Shown here: piece after piece, positions 8,829 through 17,415 of the stretch | How positions within the stretch are numbered: position 1 is the first letter of the stretch | Layout: each line of letters begins with the position of its first letter | From: Steroidobacteraceae bacterium | GTDB lineage: Bacteria; Pseudomonadota; Gammaproteobacteria; Steroidobacterales; Steroidobacteraceae | DNA length: 46,187 nt | NCBI GenBank assembly: GCA_029266835.1 | Contig: JAQSWD010000032.1 | Span: forward strand, 1-46,187 | Direction: 5' to 3' | Notes under the pieces: model-generated | The model's input: the letters and a program-made list of their open reading frames with translations, nothing else | Databases searched by the model: none | Told to the model about the DNA's origin: nothing | Made by a program: the position numbers and the translations under genes

Positions 8829-9461
8829 ATGACCACGCAAGCACTCGAAAAGCGCCCCATGGGCGCATTAGGTCGAATGAGCATCGTGGCGGGCATGCAC
8901 GTGGCCGCGTTCTACCTCATCGCCAGCAGCCTCGGAATCGTGCCGCCCCTGGTCGAGGTGGCGCCGCCCGATATCCGGATCATCGAACAGCCCGAGCCGC
9001 CCGATCCGCCGCCGACGATTCCGCAGCCCCAGCAATACGACCCTAAGGTATACGTGCCCACGCCCGAGCCCGTGCCCACCGAGCCTGCGGAAACCGACTC
9101 CCGGGTCGCCGCGGTGGTGAACGACCATCCGCCGATCATCCAGGAAGTCGTGCCGCCCGCACGCACCCTGCAGCTCACCGGAGTCCGCATGGACTCGCGC
9201 CACCCGTTGTCGCAGCCGGCCTATCCGCTGAGCGACATACGCCAGGGCAACGAGGGCACGGCTGAAATCGAGGTTTACGTGCTGCCCAGCGGACGCATCG
9301 GTGACGTCCGCGTGATCAAGAGCGCGGGGTCACCCACGCTCGATCAATCGGCCATCGACGAGGCGAAGCGCAAGTGGCGGATGCTGCCGGCGATGCGCGA
9401 CGGCGAGCCCTATGCCCAGTGGCATCGGCTCAAGGTGACGTTCAACCTGAAGAACCGTTGA
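8829..9461 (+). CDS. TonB-family energy transducer
   Basis: A TonB-like protein of about 210 aa that would transmit proton-motive energy across the periplasm. Residues about 15-38 form the single inner-membrane anchor ([21 protein letters not shown]), followed by a Pro/Glu-rich periplasmic spacer ([27 protein letters not shown]) and a C-terminal TonB_C domain ([38 protein letters not shown] with the terminal [25 protein letters not shown]). The ATG at 8829 has GGAGGG at 8819-8824 and is preferred over an in-frame start 48 bp upstream. No exbB/exbD is adjacent, so it probably serves a specialised partner elsewhere. Confidence 0.85.
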   Translation: MTTQALEKRPMGALGRMSIVAGMHVAAFYLIASSLGIVPPLVEVAPPDIRIIEQPEPPDPPPTIPQPQQYDPKVYVPTPEPVPTEPAETDSRVAAVVNDHPPIIQEVVPPARTLQLTGVRMDSRHPLSQPAYPLSDIRQGNEGTAEIEVYVLPSGRIGDVRVIKSAGSPTLDQSAIDEAKRKWRMLPAMRDGEPYAQWHRLKVTFNLKNR

Positions 9462-9471
9462 AGCGGCGAAA

Positions 9472-9633
9472 CTATTGCGGCGCCGGCTCCACCGGCGTCG
9501 CATCCGCTGGCTGCAGCTGCCCGGCGGGAGGAACGTGCTGCTGGCAGTAGCGCAGGACGAAGAACAGGCTGATCGCGCCAACCGGCACCAGAATCCACGG
9601 CCACTTGGACCCCTTCTTTTCAGCCTCGGTCAT
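9472..9633 (-). CDS. Small single-span membrane protein, 53 aa
   Basis: A short ORF translated from the minus strand. It starts MTEAEKKGSKWPW with a charged N-terminus, followed by one hydrophobic span (ILVPVGAISLFFVLRYC) and a Pro/Ala-rich tail (VPPAGQLQPADATPVEPAPQ). The ATG at 9633 is preceded by a good ribosome site, GGGGAG, 4 nt upstream. It ends 10 bp from the convergent TonB-like gene. Its start region is back to back with the DUF3592 gene, and a symmetric inverted repeat lies between them. Topology would be N-in, C-out or the reverse; function unknown. Confidence 0.6.
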   Translation of the reverse strand: MTEAEKKGSKWPWILVPVGAISLFFVLRYCQQHVPPAGQLQPADATPVEPAPQ

Positions 9634-9648
9634 CACGCTCCCCAATCG

Positions 9649-9667
9649 ATTAGACTCGCACTCTAAT
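9649..9667. promoter_or_regulatory. Perfect inverted repeat between divergent small membrane genes
   Basis: ATTAGA-N7-TCTAAT: 6-bp perfect arms with a 7-bp spacer, an AT-rich island in GC-rich DNA. Read in either direction the distal arm is TCTAAT, a plausible -10 element, so the site could be a divergent promoter pair, an operator, or both. It lies 16 bp upstream of the 53-aa ORF start and 48 bp upstream of the DUF3592 gene. Confidence 0.45.
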
Positions 9668-9714
9668 TTTCCGGCCGCCCGGCCGCAACTCGAAGAGTGT
9701 GACAGGTCCCCCGG

Positions 9715-10152
9715 ATGCAGCTTGCCGTACGAATCGTCGGACTTTCCGCGCGGCTGTTGCTCGCGCTCGGCCTGGTGTGCCTGTTGTTAGGCGGATACCT
9801 CGCCTGGCAGTCGGTGGATTTCGCATCGAAGGCGGTGGCCACCACGGGTACGGTGGTTAGCTACTTCGAGCACGACGTGGATGGCGAGACACGCTACCGT
9901 CCGCGCGTGCGCTACACCACCGAAAGTGGCGACATCAACACCGTGGCCGGGCAGATGGACTACACCTCGCAGCGCATACCGGTGGGCAGCGAGGTCCCGG
10001 TGCAGTACCAGCTCGCCGACCCCATGAAGATCCGCATCGCCACGTTCTTCGACAACTGGCTGGGCGCGAGCATCGCCGCAGGCATCGGTCTCGTGTCGAT
10101 GATCGGTGGCATCTTCGTGCGGCGCTCCCTCAAGCGCGCGCCGCTGGCATGA
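9715..10152 (+). CDS. DUF3592 membrane protein
   Basis: A 145-aa protein with an N-terminal transmembrane segment (residues about 8-32), a DUF3592-like extracytoplasmic beta domain (TTGTVVSYFEHDVDGETRYRPRVRYTTESGDI, then the VGSEVPVQYQLADPMKIRI strand that characterises the family) and a second membrane segment (about 105-130, GASIAAGIGLVSMIGGIF) before a basic tail. Function unknown. Its stop overlaps the next start (ATGA), indicating coupling with the methyltransferase. Confidence 0.75.
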   Translation: MQLAVRIVGLSARLLLALGLVCLLLGGYLAWQSVDFASKAVATTGTVVSYFEHDVDGETRYRPRVRYTTESGDINTVAGQMDYTSQRIPVGSEVPVQYQLADPMKIRIATFFDNWLGASIAAGIGLVSMIGGIFVRRSLKRAPLA

Positions 10153-10736
10153 GCACGCGATTCAACAGGGATTACTACCAGCGTTTCTACTTCGACCCGC
10201 GGACCGCGGTGGTGTCGCGGGCCGAGATGAACGCCCGCGCGCGGCTGATCTCGGCATACGCCGATCACATCGGCCTGCCCGTGCGGCGCATGCTGGACGC
10301 GGGCTGCGGCGTCGGCCTGCTGCGCAAGCCCTTGCAGCGCGCCTTTCCACGCGCGACGTATCTGGGCCTCGAGTACAGCGAATACCTGTGCCAGCGTTTC
10401 GGGTGGCAGCAGGGGTCGCTCTCCACTTACGTCGATGATCCGTTCGACCTCGTGGTCTGCTACGACGTCCTGCAGTACCTCGACGACTACACCGCCACGC
10501 GCGCGCTGGCCAACCTCGCGCGTCTCACGCGCGGCGTGCTCTATCTCTCTGCGCTGACCGGCCGGGACTGGCGCGAGAACTGCGACCGGACGCGTACCGA
10601 TCGCGATGTGCATCTGCGCGAAGCCGAGTGGTATGGCAAGCGCCTGCGGCGCTACTTTCGTCCCAGCGGCGTGGGGTTCTGGGTGAGGCGAGGCTCGCCA
10701 CTGACTACCTGGGAAATGGAAACCGCCGCCGTCTGA
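10149..10736 (+). CDS. Class I SAM-dependent methyltransferase
   Basis: A 195-aa methyltransferase. Motif I is MLDAGCGVGLL (residues about 43-53), the acidic end of strand 2 is YLGLEYSEYLC, and motif IV sits in FDLVVCYDVLQYLDDY. The C-terminal part (YGKRLRRYFRPSGVGFWVRRG) is basic and aromatic. Domain size and order are typical of small-molecule or lipid methyltransferases, but the substrate is unknown. Translation is coupled to the DUF3592 gene by an ATGA overlap. Confidence 0.8.
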   Translation: MSTRFNRDYYQRFYFDPRTAVVSRAEMNARARLISAYADHIGLPVRRMLDAGCGVGLLRKPLQRAFPRATYLGLEYSEYLCQRFGWQQGSLSTYVDDPFDLVVCYDVLQYLDDYTATRALANLARLTRGVLYLSALTGRDWRENCDRTRTDRDVHLREAEWYGKRLRRYFRPSGVGFWVRRGSPLTTWEMETAAV

Positions 10737-10764
10737 GGGGCGGCCATGGGATATGCTGCGCCGC

Positions 10765-10956
10765 ATGTCCGAGCCCGTACTTCCCGTCGACACCGCCCGC
10801 GGCGATGCGCGACACCGCGACGTGCGCGCGCAGGTTTTCGCCGTCGTGCCACAACGTCAGGCCGGCCTCGCGAAGCGGGCGTTCTGGCGTCTCGTGCTGG
10901 CCGTCGCGCGCTTTCCCGCCGGCCTGAACCTGCTGCGGCGGCTGCGGGGTAGTTAG
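10765..10956 (+). CDS. Small hypothetical protein
   Basis: A 63-aa ORF starting MSEPVLPVDTARG, with a mixed-charge middle and a hydrophobic/basic end (KRAFWRLVLAVARFPAGLNLLRRLRGS) that could sit on a membrane. I do not recognise a family. I prefer ATG 10765 to the in-frame ATG 12 bp earlier because a TATGCT hexamer (10752-10757) sits 7 nt before it, matching the leaderless-looking pattern of other genes here. It ends 1 bp before the transporter gene, suggesting co-transcription. Reality of the gene is moderately supported. Confidence 0.5.
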   Translation: MSEPVLPVDTARGDARHRDVRAQVFAVVPQRQAGLAKRAFWRLVLAVARFPAGLNLLRRLRGS

Positions 10957-10957
10957 C

Positions 10958-11398
10958 ATGCGCGGCCTTTCCTGGATGCTGGGCATCGTCGCCGGCCTCG
11001 GCCTCACCTTGCAGGTGGGCATGAACACGCAGCTGCGCAAGGTGCTGCATAGCGCCAACATCGCGGCGCTCGTCAGCTTCTGCGTGGGAACAGTGGCGCT
11101 GATCCTGCTGATCGTGGCATTGCGCACGCCCGTTCCCGAGCGCGCCGTATTCGCGACCGTTCCCTGGTGGGCGTGGCTGGGCGGCATGTTGGGCGCCTTC
11201 TATGTCGCCAGCTCCACTGTCGTGGCCGTCGAGCTGGGCGCGACCACGCTGTTGGGCCTCGCGCTGCTGGGCCAGCTGGCCACCGCGCTGGTCGTCGACC
11301 ATTTCGGCTGGCTGGGCCTGCCGGTAAACCCGGTTACCTGGTCCCGGCTCGCGGGCGTAGCCTTGCTGGGGGCGGGAGTCTGGCTGGTCTCGCGTTGA
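10958..11398 (+). CDS. DMT-superfamily transporter, YdcZ/DUF606 type
   Basis: A 146-aa integral membrane protein with five hydrophobic segments. It opens SWMLGIVAGLGLTLQVGMNTQLRKVL, which carries the Q-x-x-x-N motif of the DUF606/YdcZ family, and shows the repeated ALVSFCVGTVALI, WAWLGGMLGAFYVASST and GLALLGQLATALVVDHFGWLG helices. Half-size members are thought to work as dimers. The substrate is unknown. It follows the small ORF by 1 bp. A short CTGAG/CTCAG stem (11412-11425) lies just after the stop. Confidence 0.8.
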   Translation: MRGLSWMLGIVAGLGLTLQVGMNTQLRKVLHSANIAALVSFCVGTVALILLIVALRTPVPERAVFATVPWWAWLGGMLGAFYVASSTVVAVELGATTLLGLALLGQLATALVVDHFGWLGLPVNPVTWSRLAGVALLGAGVWLVSR

Positions 11399-11440
11399 AC
11401 TTTCGCGAGCGCTGAGGCCACTCAGGAAGAGTCACTCGAG

Positions 11441-11449
11441 AAGGGGAGG
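11441..11449 (+). promoter_or_regulatory. Strong ribosome-binding site for the choice-of-anchor B gene
   Basis: AAGGGGAGG located 5 nt before ATG 11455, one of the strongest Shine-Dalgarno matches in the window; it fixes the start of the secreted protein. Confidence 0.7.
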
Positions 11450-11454
11450 TTGCC

Positions 11455-13149
11455 ATGCGAAACCGCTTCACCAAACCACGTCTCTGCGCCGGCGTGCTGG
11501 CTGTGCTGTCCTTTTCATACTGGGCGGTGACGGGGGCTCATCCCGATTCCGTGGGTACCCGCTACGTGGCGGGCAGCGGCCACGACGAAGGTGACTGCAC
11601 CAGCAACCACCATCCCTGCCGTACCTTGCAGTTCGCGTTGACCCGCATGAATGCCGGCGACGCGGTCAAGCTCGCCACCGGCACCTATGAGTTGTCGAGC
11701 GTGGACATCGAGCGGCTGGCCATCGGCAAGGAAGGCGTGCGTGGCGGTTACTCCGCCGAGGATCACTTCGCCATCCAGAATGCCGAGAGCAATCCCACGC
11801 GCGTCACCGGCGTGCCCGACGAGTACCGCAACAACTTCATCGCGCACGGCTTCATCGTTCTCGACGCCAATGGCAATGCGCTGCCGCGCATCGTGCACGC
11901 GAAGCTGCTGGCGCCCACGTCCTGCATGAACGGCACCGCGGGCCAGTTCCCCTGCCACAACATCGATTTCCTGGCGCAGGTGCAGCTCAACGAAATCCCG
12001 ACGCAGCCCACCAGCGCCAGCGAGGTCTGGGGCTTCGTCGACGCCGATGACAACCGCGAGTACGCCATCCTTGGTCACCGCAACGGCACCGCGATCGTCG
12101 ATGTCACCACGCCGGGAACCCCCGTAGTGGTGGGCAACATCCCGGGGAACGCGTCGCTGTGGCGCGAGGTGAAAGTGCTGCAGGTTCCGCAGGCGGGTGG
12201 CCAGCACCGCGCTTTCGCCTACGTGTCCACCGAGGCGCCGGGCGGCGGGCTGCAGATCATCGATCTCACCAATCTACCCGCCAGCGTGTCGCTGGCGAAC
12301 ACGTTGAACGAATTCAGCACCTCGCACACGCTGTACATCTCCAACATCGACTACGCCACCAACGTGTCGCTGCCGGGCGCAACGCCCTTCCTGTACATCG
12401 CCGGCTCCAATCTCGCGGGCGGCGCGTATCGCATCTACAGCCTGGCAAACCCGGTGGCGCCCACGCTGGTCACCGCGCCGCCAGCCGGCACCGGCTACAT
12501 GCACGACTCCACGTCCATGCTGATCACCGACAATCGCACGACCCAGTGTGCCAACGCGCACAATCCCTGCGAAGTGCTCGTCGACTTCAACGAGACCTCG
12601 GTGGATCTCTGGGATGTAACGGAGAAGTCGGCGCCCGTGCGTCTGAGTACCACCACGTATCCCACCGCGACTTACGTGCACTCCGGCTGGCCCAGTGCCG
12701 ATCAGCGTTACATCGTGCTGCATGACGAGCTCGACGAGATCCGCCGCGGCATCCGCACGCAGATCTACACGCTGGACGTGGGTGATCTGCGCACGCCGAA
12801 TCTCGTCACCTCGTACACCGGCGGCACCACCACCACCGATCACAACGGTTACACCATCGGCAACCGCTACTACGTCTCGCATTACAAGCGCGGACTGGTG
12901 ATCTTCGACGTCAGCAATCCGCAGGCATTGGCCGAGATTGGCTCGTTTGACACCTACTTGACTCCATCGGCCAACACCTCGGGCACGGACGGCGCCTGGG
13001 GCGTCTATCCATTCCTGCCGTCGGGCACCTTGCTGGTCAGCGACATCGAGAACGGGCTGTTCCTGCTGAAGAAGAACGAGACGTTGCCGCCGCCTCCGGC
13101 ACCACCTCCGCCGAGTCGGACGCAGCGGCCTGCGCCTGCCGGCCGTTAG
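11455..13149 (+). CDS. Choice-of-anchor B family secreted protein, C-terminus replaced
   Basis: A 564-aa exported protein. It has a signal peptide (residues 1-28, LCAGVLAVLSFSYWAVTGA), a short beta-helix-like opening (RYVAGSGHDEGDCTSNHHPCRTLQFAL) and the choice-of-anchor B domain of LVIVD-like repeats (EVWGFVDADDNREYAILG, GTAIVDVTTPGTPVVVGNI, GGGLQIIDLTNLP, GLVIFDVSNPQALAEIGSF). Such proteins normally end in a C-terminal anchoring or sorting signal. Here the domain runs into a proline-rich linker (LPPPPAPPPP) and then only ten residues (SRTQRPAPAGR minus the Ser), which are the next gene's DNA read in the wrong frame. The anchor therefore seems to have been deleted, and the protein may be released instead of retained. 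Confidence 0.8.
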   Translation: MRNRFTKPRLCAGVLAVLSFSYWAVTGAHPDSVGTRYVAGSGHDEGDCTSNHHPCRTLQFALTRMNAGDAVKLATGTYELSSVDIERLAIGKEGVRGGYSAEDHFAIQNAESNPTRVTGVPDEYRNNFIAHGFIVLDANGNALPRIVHAKLLAPTSCMNGTAGQFPCHNIDFLAQVQLNEIPTQPTSASEVWGFVDADDNREYAILGHRNGTAIVDVTTPGTPVVVGNIPGNASLWREVKVLQVPQAGGQHRAFAYVSTEAPGGGLQIIDLTNLPASVSLANTLNEFSTSHTLYISNIDYATNVSLPGATPFLYIAGSNLAGGAYRIYSLANPVAPTLVTAPPAGTGYMHDSTSMLITDNRTTQCANAHNPCEVLVDFNETSVDLWDVTEKSAPVRLSTTTYPTATYVHSGWPSADQRYIVLHDELDEIRRGIRTQIYTLDVGDLRTPNLVTSYTGGTTTTDHNGYTIGNRYYVSHYKRGLVIFDVSNPQALAEIGSFDTYLTPSANTSGTDGAWGVYPFLPSGTLLVSDIENGLFLLKKNETLPPPPAPPPPSRTQRPAPAGR

Positions 13150-14050
13150 CCTGGGCTTCTGGCACAACTTCGGCGACGTCGACGTGTTCGAGAACGGCCG
13201 CAGGATCGCCCGTCGTGCCTTCGACCTCGGCATCACGCACTTCGACCTGGCTAACAACTATGGCCCGTCGCCGGGCTCCGCCGAGGAAAACTTCGGCCTG
13301 CTGATGAAGAAGGATTTCACGCCCTATCGCGACGAGCTGGTCATCTCGTCCAAGGCCGGCTACCTGATGTGGCCGGGCCCGTACGGCGAATGGGGCTCGC
13401 GCAAGTACCTGGTGGCGAGTTGCGACCAGTCGCTGAAGCGCATGGGCCTGCAATACGTCGACATCTTCTACAGCCACCGCTTCGACCCCGAGACGCCGCT
13501 GGAAGAAACCATGGGCGCACTCGACTACATCGTGCGTTCGGGCCGCGCGTTGTACGCTGGCATCTCCAGCTACAACCCGGAGCAGACGGCGAAGGCGGCC
13601 GCCATCCTGCGCCAGCTCGGCACGCCCTGCCTGATCCACCAGCCTAGCTACTCCATGTTCAACCGCTGGATCGAGGACGGCTTGCTGGCCACGCTCGACA
13701 AGGAACACATGGGCAGCATCGTGTTCTCGCCGCTGGCCCAGGGCATGCTGACCAACAAGTACCTGAACGGCATCCCCGAGGATTCACGCGCCGCCAGGCA
13801 CACCTCGCTGGACCCGGATGCCATCACGCCGGCGAAGGTCGAGAAGGTGAAGAAGCTCAACGAGATCGCGAAGAGCCGCCGCCAGTCGCTGGCGCAGATG
13901 GCCGTGGCCTGGACGCTGCGTCACCCGCAGGTCACTTCCTCACTGATCGGCGCCAGCAAGGTGGCGCACGTGGAAGAGGCGGTGGGCGCGTTGAACAACC
14001 TGGCGTTCTCAGCCAGCGAACTTTCCGCCATCGAGGCCGCGCTCAAGTAG
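13118..14050 (+). pseudogene. Aldo/keto reductase (YghZ/L-glyceraldehyde-3-P reductase type), 5'-truncated
   Basis: Similarity to the YghZ-type NADPH-dependent aldo/keto reductases runs from GRSGLRLP (13118) through SLGFWHNFG to the end. The family's first residues and start codon are missing. In this frame there is no ATG, GTG or TTG between the upstream stop (13067) and GTG 13184, and starting at 13184 loses about 40 N-terminal residues including strand beta-1. The catalytic tetrad is intact: D and Y in FDLANNYG, K in SSKAGY, H in FYSHR. The C-terminus (QMAVAWTLRHPQVTSSLIGASK) is also normal. It may be a broken gene or be made from GTG 13184 or a non-canonical codon. Confidence 0.7.
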
Positions 14051-14060
14051 GCGGCGCGGC

Positions 14061-16025
14061 TCAGGCCGCCGACGCCGAAGAATCGATCGACACGCTTTCG
14101 ATGGCCCGCCGCAACGCGGCCATCGACACGGGCTTGGCCAGAAAGTCGTTCATGCCCGCCGCGAGGCAGCTTTCACGGTCACCGTCCATGGCGTTCGCGG
14201 TCAGCGCGATCACCGGCACGTTCGCCGAAGCCGCGCCGCATTGTCCGGCACGCAGTCGGCGCGTGGCCTCCAATCCATCGAGCTCCGGCATGTTGCAGTC
14301 CATGAGCACCAGGTCGAAGGAATCCTTTGCCAGCGCCTCGAGCGCCTGTTTCCCGTCGCCTACCAGCGTCGCGCCATGGCCCAGCTGCTTGAGCATGGCC
14401 TCGATGACCATCTGGTTCACCGCGTTATCCTCGGCCACGAGTACCGAGAGAGGTTCGAGCCGCAATGCCGGTAGATTGGCGGTGCCGACGGGAATTTCCG
14501 CCAGCGGCAGCTCGATGTCGAAGCGGAACGTCGATCCCTTCTTCGGCTCGCTGGCCACGGAGATTTCGCCGCCCATCATCCTGATCAGGTTCTGCGAGAT
14601 CACGAGGCCGAGGCCGGTGCCGGCGCCGCGGTGAGTGCGAGTGTCGATGAGCTGCGCGAACGGCTTGAACAGGCGCGCCAGCGATTCGGCGCTCATGCCG
14701 ATGCCCGTGTCGTGCATGGTGAACTCGATGCGCGGCGTACCGGTGCTGGTGAGCGCGCGCACCGCCAGCCGCACCTCGCCACGATCCGTGAATTTCACCG
14801 CGTTGGTGCCGAGATTCAGCAGCACCTGGGTGAGGCGTTGTCGATCGCCGCTCACGGCCGCCGGCAGGTCCGGGTCGGCATCGATGATGAAGCGGATCTG
14901 CTTCGCGCCGGCCTGTGTGCGCAGCAGCGTGGCCAGCTCCGCGAGCAGCGCGCGCAGCTCGAAGGGCTTGGGGTGCAACTCCAGCTTCTCGGCTTCGATC
15001 TTCGAGAAATCGAGGATGTCGTTGATGATCCGCAGCAGTGATTCCCCGCTGCTGGCGAGGATGCCCAGGAGCCTCTTCTGCTCCGGGTCCGGCGACAGGG
15101 TGCGCAGCAGGTCGGCCACGCCCAGCATGCCGTTCATCGGCGTGCGGATCTCGTGGCTCATCATCGCGAGGAAGCTGGCCTTGGCGCGATTCGCGGCCTC
15201 GGCGGCCGCGGCATTGCTCTCCGCCGCGGCACGCGCCTCGCGCATCTTGCGGACAATCGCGGCGGCGAACCTGCGCATGCGGTGCGCGATCGCGCCCGCG
15301 GCGATGGACAGCAGCGTCACCACCGCGAGCGCGATGAACAGCACTCGCCGGATGGAGTCCATGCGCTTGTCCAGTTTGTCGAGCACCATGTCGAGACCGA
15401 ACATGCCGACCAGCTTGCCGCCGCTGTCGTGGATGGGCGCCGCGGCGCTCAGGTAGCTGTGGCCATCCGGATCAGGGCGCGGGCCGGGGTCCGCGTACTC
15501 CGTGCCGTCTCGGAACGCGGCCTCGTACGCGGCGTCGCGCACGTCGTACAGGTTCATGATGGGGTCGGGCGGCCGTTCATTGCCCGGCACGCGATAGAGG
15601 TTGGCGCCATCGAGCACCCAGTAGATGCGGCCGTCGCGGAATACGCCGGTGTACACGTAGTAGATGTCGTGCGTAGCACGGTGCATCCGCTCCAGCGGCT
15701 CGAGGAGCTTCAGGTGCTGTGGGCTGCCTTGTTGAGCGGGCGACGTGAGCGTCGCGAGCGAGTCGCCGTCGATCTGAGCCGCCGTGGCGCGCGCCAGTTG
15801 CAGCAGCTCGATGCGCACGGCGTCCACCTGCGCTTCGCGCGCCTCCCGGTAGAGGATGGTGAGGCCCACCGCGGAAACCGCGAACGTGCAGACACCGGCC
15901 AGCAGCGCGTCGCGCCACGGGTGGATCTTCCTGCGTCGTCTGGGTTTTCCCGGCATCTTCGCAGCATGCGATCCGGGGGCTGCGTTGTCGGTGAGCGCCG
16001 TCGCAGCGTCGCGGACATCCGCCAT
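14061..16025 (-). CDS. Hybrid histidine kinase with periplasmic sensor and receiver
   Basis: A 654-aa membrane sensor kinase. It has TM1 (about 40-59), a periplasmic sensor of about 165 residues with Cache-like features ([22 protein letters not shown]), TM2 (about 228-247), HisKA with phospho-acceptor H291 ([13 protein letters not shown]), HATPase_c (N408, D439-GIG, GTGLGL at 469-474) and a receiver with E532/D533, phospho-site D576 and K631. No HPt or DNA-binding output is present, so a partner is needed. A TTG at 16046 in frame lies inside a hairpin, so I prefer ATG 16025. It lies directly downstream of the gluconate-permease operon, so it might sense a related sugar acid; that is inference. 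Confidence 0.85.
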   Translation of the reverse strand: MADVRDAATALTDNAAPGSHAAKMPGKPRRRRKIHPWRDALLAGVCTFAVSAVGLTILYREAREAQVDAVRIELLQLARATAAQIDGDSLATLTSPAQQGSPQHLKLLEPLERMHRATHDIYYVYTGVFRDGRIYWVLDGANLYRVPGNERPPDPIMNLYDVRDAAYEAAFRDGTEYADPGPRPDPDGHSYLSAAAPIHDSGGKLVGMFGLDMVLDKLDKRMDSIRRVLFIALAVVTLLSIAAGAIAHRMRRFAAAIVRKMREARAAAESNAAAAEAANRAKASFLAMMSHEIRTPMNGMLGVADLLRTLSPDPEQKRLLGILASSGESLLRIINDILDFSKIEAEKLELHPKPFELRALLAELATLLRTQAGAKQIRFIIDADPDLPAAVSGDRQRLTQVLLNLGTNAVKFTDRGEVRLAVRALTSTGTPRIEFTMHDTGIGMSAESLARLFKPFAQLIDTRTHRGAGTGLGLVISQNLIRMMGGEISVASEPKKGSTFRFDIELPLAEIPVGTANLPALRLEPLSVLVAEDNAVNQMVIEAMLKQLGHGATLVGDGKQALEALAKDSFDLVLMDCNMPELDGLEATRRLRAGQCGAASANVPVIALTANAMDGDRESCLAAGMNDFLAKPVSMAALRRAIESVSIDSSASAA

Positions 16026-16045
16026 CGGCGTAGGTGCGAGTAGCA

Positions 16046-16073
16046 ACGTGGCGGCGGGTGTCCGCCGCCACGT
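16046..16073 (-). terminator. Perfect GC hairpin between gntP-type gene and histidine kinase
   Basis: 12-bp perfect arms (ACGTGGCGGCGG and its complement) around GTGT. It lies 23 bp after the permease stop and before the kinase ATG. There is no U-tract on either strand, so it may be a pause, RNA-stabilising or Rho-assisted terminator rather than a classical intrinsic one. Confidence 0.5.
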
Positions 16074-16096
16074 CTGCTCCAGTTCGCGTCAGTCGA

Positions 16097-17413
16097 TCAG
16101 AGGATCACGGCCTCGAGTATCAGCACGCCGATGATGCCGACCACGCCCACGATGCCTTCCATGAGCGTCCAGCTCATGATGGTTTCCTTCAACGACAGGT
16201 TGAAGTATTCCTTGGCCATCCAGAAGCCCGAATCGTTGACGTGCGAGAACATCAAACTACCCGCGCCGATGGCCAGCACCATGAGATTGGGATCCGCACC
16301 GGTGCTGGCGACCACGGGCGACATGAGGCCGGCGGCCGTCATGCCCGCCACGGTGGCCGAGCCCAGCGATACGCGGATGATGCCGGCGATCAGCCAGCCG
16401 AGGACCAGCGGGTTGATGGCGATCTCGGTGAGCGAGGCGGAGATCTGCTTGTCCACGCCCGTGGCGACGAACACTTCCTTGAGCGTGCCCGCGCCCGCGA
16501 TGATCAGCAGGATCACGGCGATGTCCTTCACGGAATTGCCGTACTCGTCCATGAGCGGCTGCATCTTCATGCCGCGTGACAGGCCCAGCGTCCAGGTGGC
16601 GATGGCCAGCGACAACAGCATCACCGTGAGCGGATTGGTCAGGAAGCGGAACATCGGCAGCGCCGATTCCGGGATCACGTGGAACAGGCTGTCGAGCAGC
16701 GACAACGCGATCAACGCCACCGGCAGCAACGCCGTGGCGAAGCAGTTGAACGCGCTGGGCAGCTCGCTCTCCGGGCGCATGGGGGCCACGAACAGGGTGA
16801 GCGGCTTGGACTGCACGTTGCGGAACAGCTTCGCGTACACGGGGCCGGCGATGATCATGGCCGGCAGCGCGACGATGAAGCCGTAGAACAGCGTGGTCGC
16901 CATGTCCGCGTTGAACAGCGGCAGCATGGCGGTGGGCGCCGGGTGCGGTGGCAGGAAACCATGCGTCACCGACAGCGACGCGAACATGGGGATGCCCAAG
17001 TAGATGGGCGGCACCTTGGTCTGCGCCACCACGGAGAACACCAGCGGCACCAGCAGCACGAAGCCCACGTTGTAGAACAGCGGGATACCGACCAGGAAGC
17101 CGGTGAACATCAGCGCCCAGGTGGCGTTCTTCTCGCCGAACGCGCGCATGAGCACCAGGGCTATCTTCTGCGCGGCGCCGCTGTTCGCGACCAGTTTGCC
17201 GAACATGGCGCCGATGCAGACGATGGCCAGCAGCCCGGCCAGCAGATTGCCGATACCCTTCTCCAGCACGCCGGGAATCTTGTCCACCGGCAGCCCCAGC
17301 AACGCGCCGGCCACCGCCGACGCCACCAGGAAGGCGAGGAAGGGCTGGACCTTGCCCCAGCTGATCAGCAGCACCAGCAGGATTATCGACGCGAAGACGT
17401 AGACCATCTCCAT
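16097..17413 (-). CDS. Gluconate:H+ symporter (GntP family)
   Basis: A 438-aa inner-membrane permease importing gluconate or a related sugar acid with protons. Hydrophobic helices run throughout. Family signatures are VGIPLFYNVGFVLLVPLVF, the conserved FLPPHPAPTA loop, RVSLGSATVAGMTAAGL and the C-terminal SHVNDSGFWMAKEYFNLSLKET motif. The start MEMVYVFASI is 2 bp from the stop of the gluconolactonase gene, so they are co-transcribed, matching transport of the product made by that enzyme. The paralogue type (GntP, GntT, IdnT) cannot be assigned from sequence alone. Confidence 0.92.
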   Translation of the reverse strand: MEMVYVFASIILLVLLISWGKVQPFLAFLVASAVAGALLGLPVDKIPGVLEKGIGNLLAGLLAIVCIGAMFGKLVANSGAAQKIALVLMRAFGEKNATWALMFTGFLVGIPLFYNVGFVLLVPLVFSVVAQTKVPPIYLGIPMFASLSVTHGFLPPHPAPTAMLPLFNADMATTLFYGFIVALPAMIIAGPVYAKLFRNVQSKPLTLFVAPMRPESELPSAFNCFATALLPVALIALSLLDSLFHVIPESALPMFRFLTNPLTVMLLSLAIATWTLGLSRGMKMQPLMDEYGNSVKDIAVILLIIAGAGTLKEVFVATGVDKQISASLTEIAINPLVLGWLIAGIIRVSLGSATVAGMTAAGLMSPVVASTGADPNLMVLAIGAGSLMFSHVNDSGFWMAKEYFNLSLKETIMSWTLMEGIVGVVGIIGVLILEAVIL

Positions 17414-17415
17414 GG

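Noticed and set aside
8677-8868. Extended rimO start
   Set aside because: RimO similarity begins at [10 protein letters not shown]; the extra frame crosses the divergent promoter and the TonB-like start.
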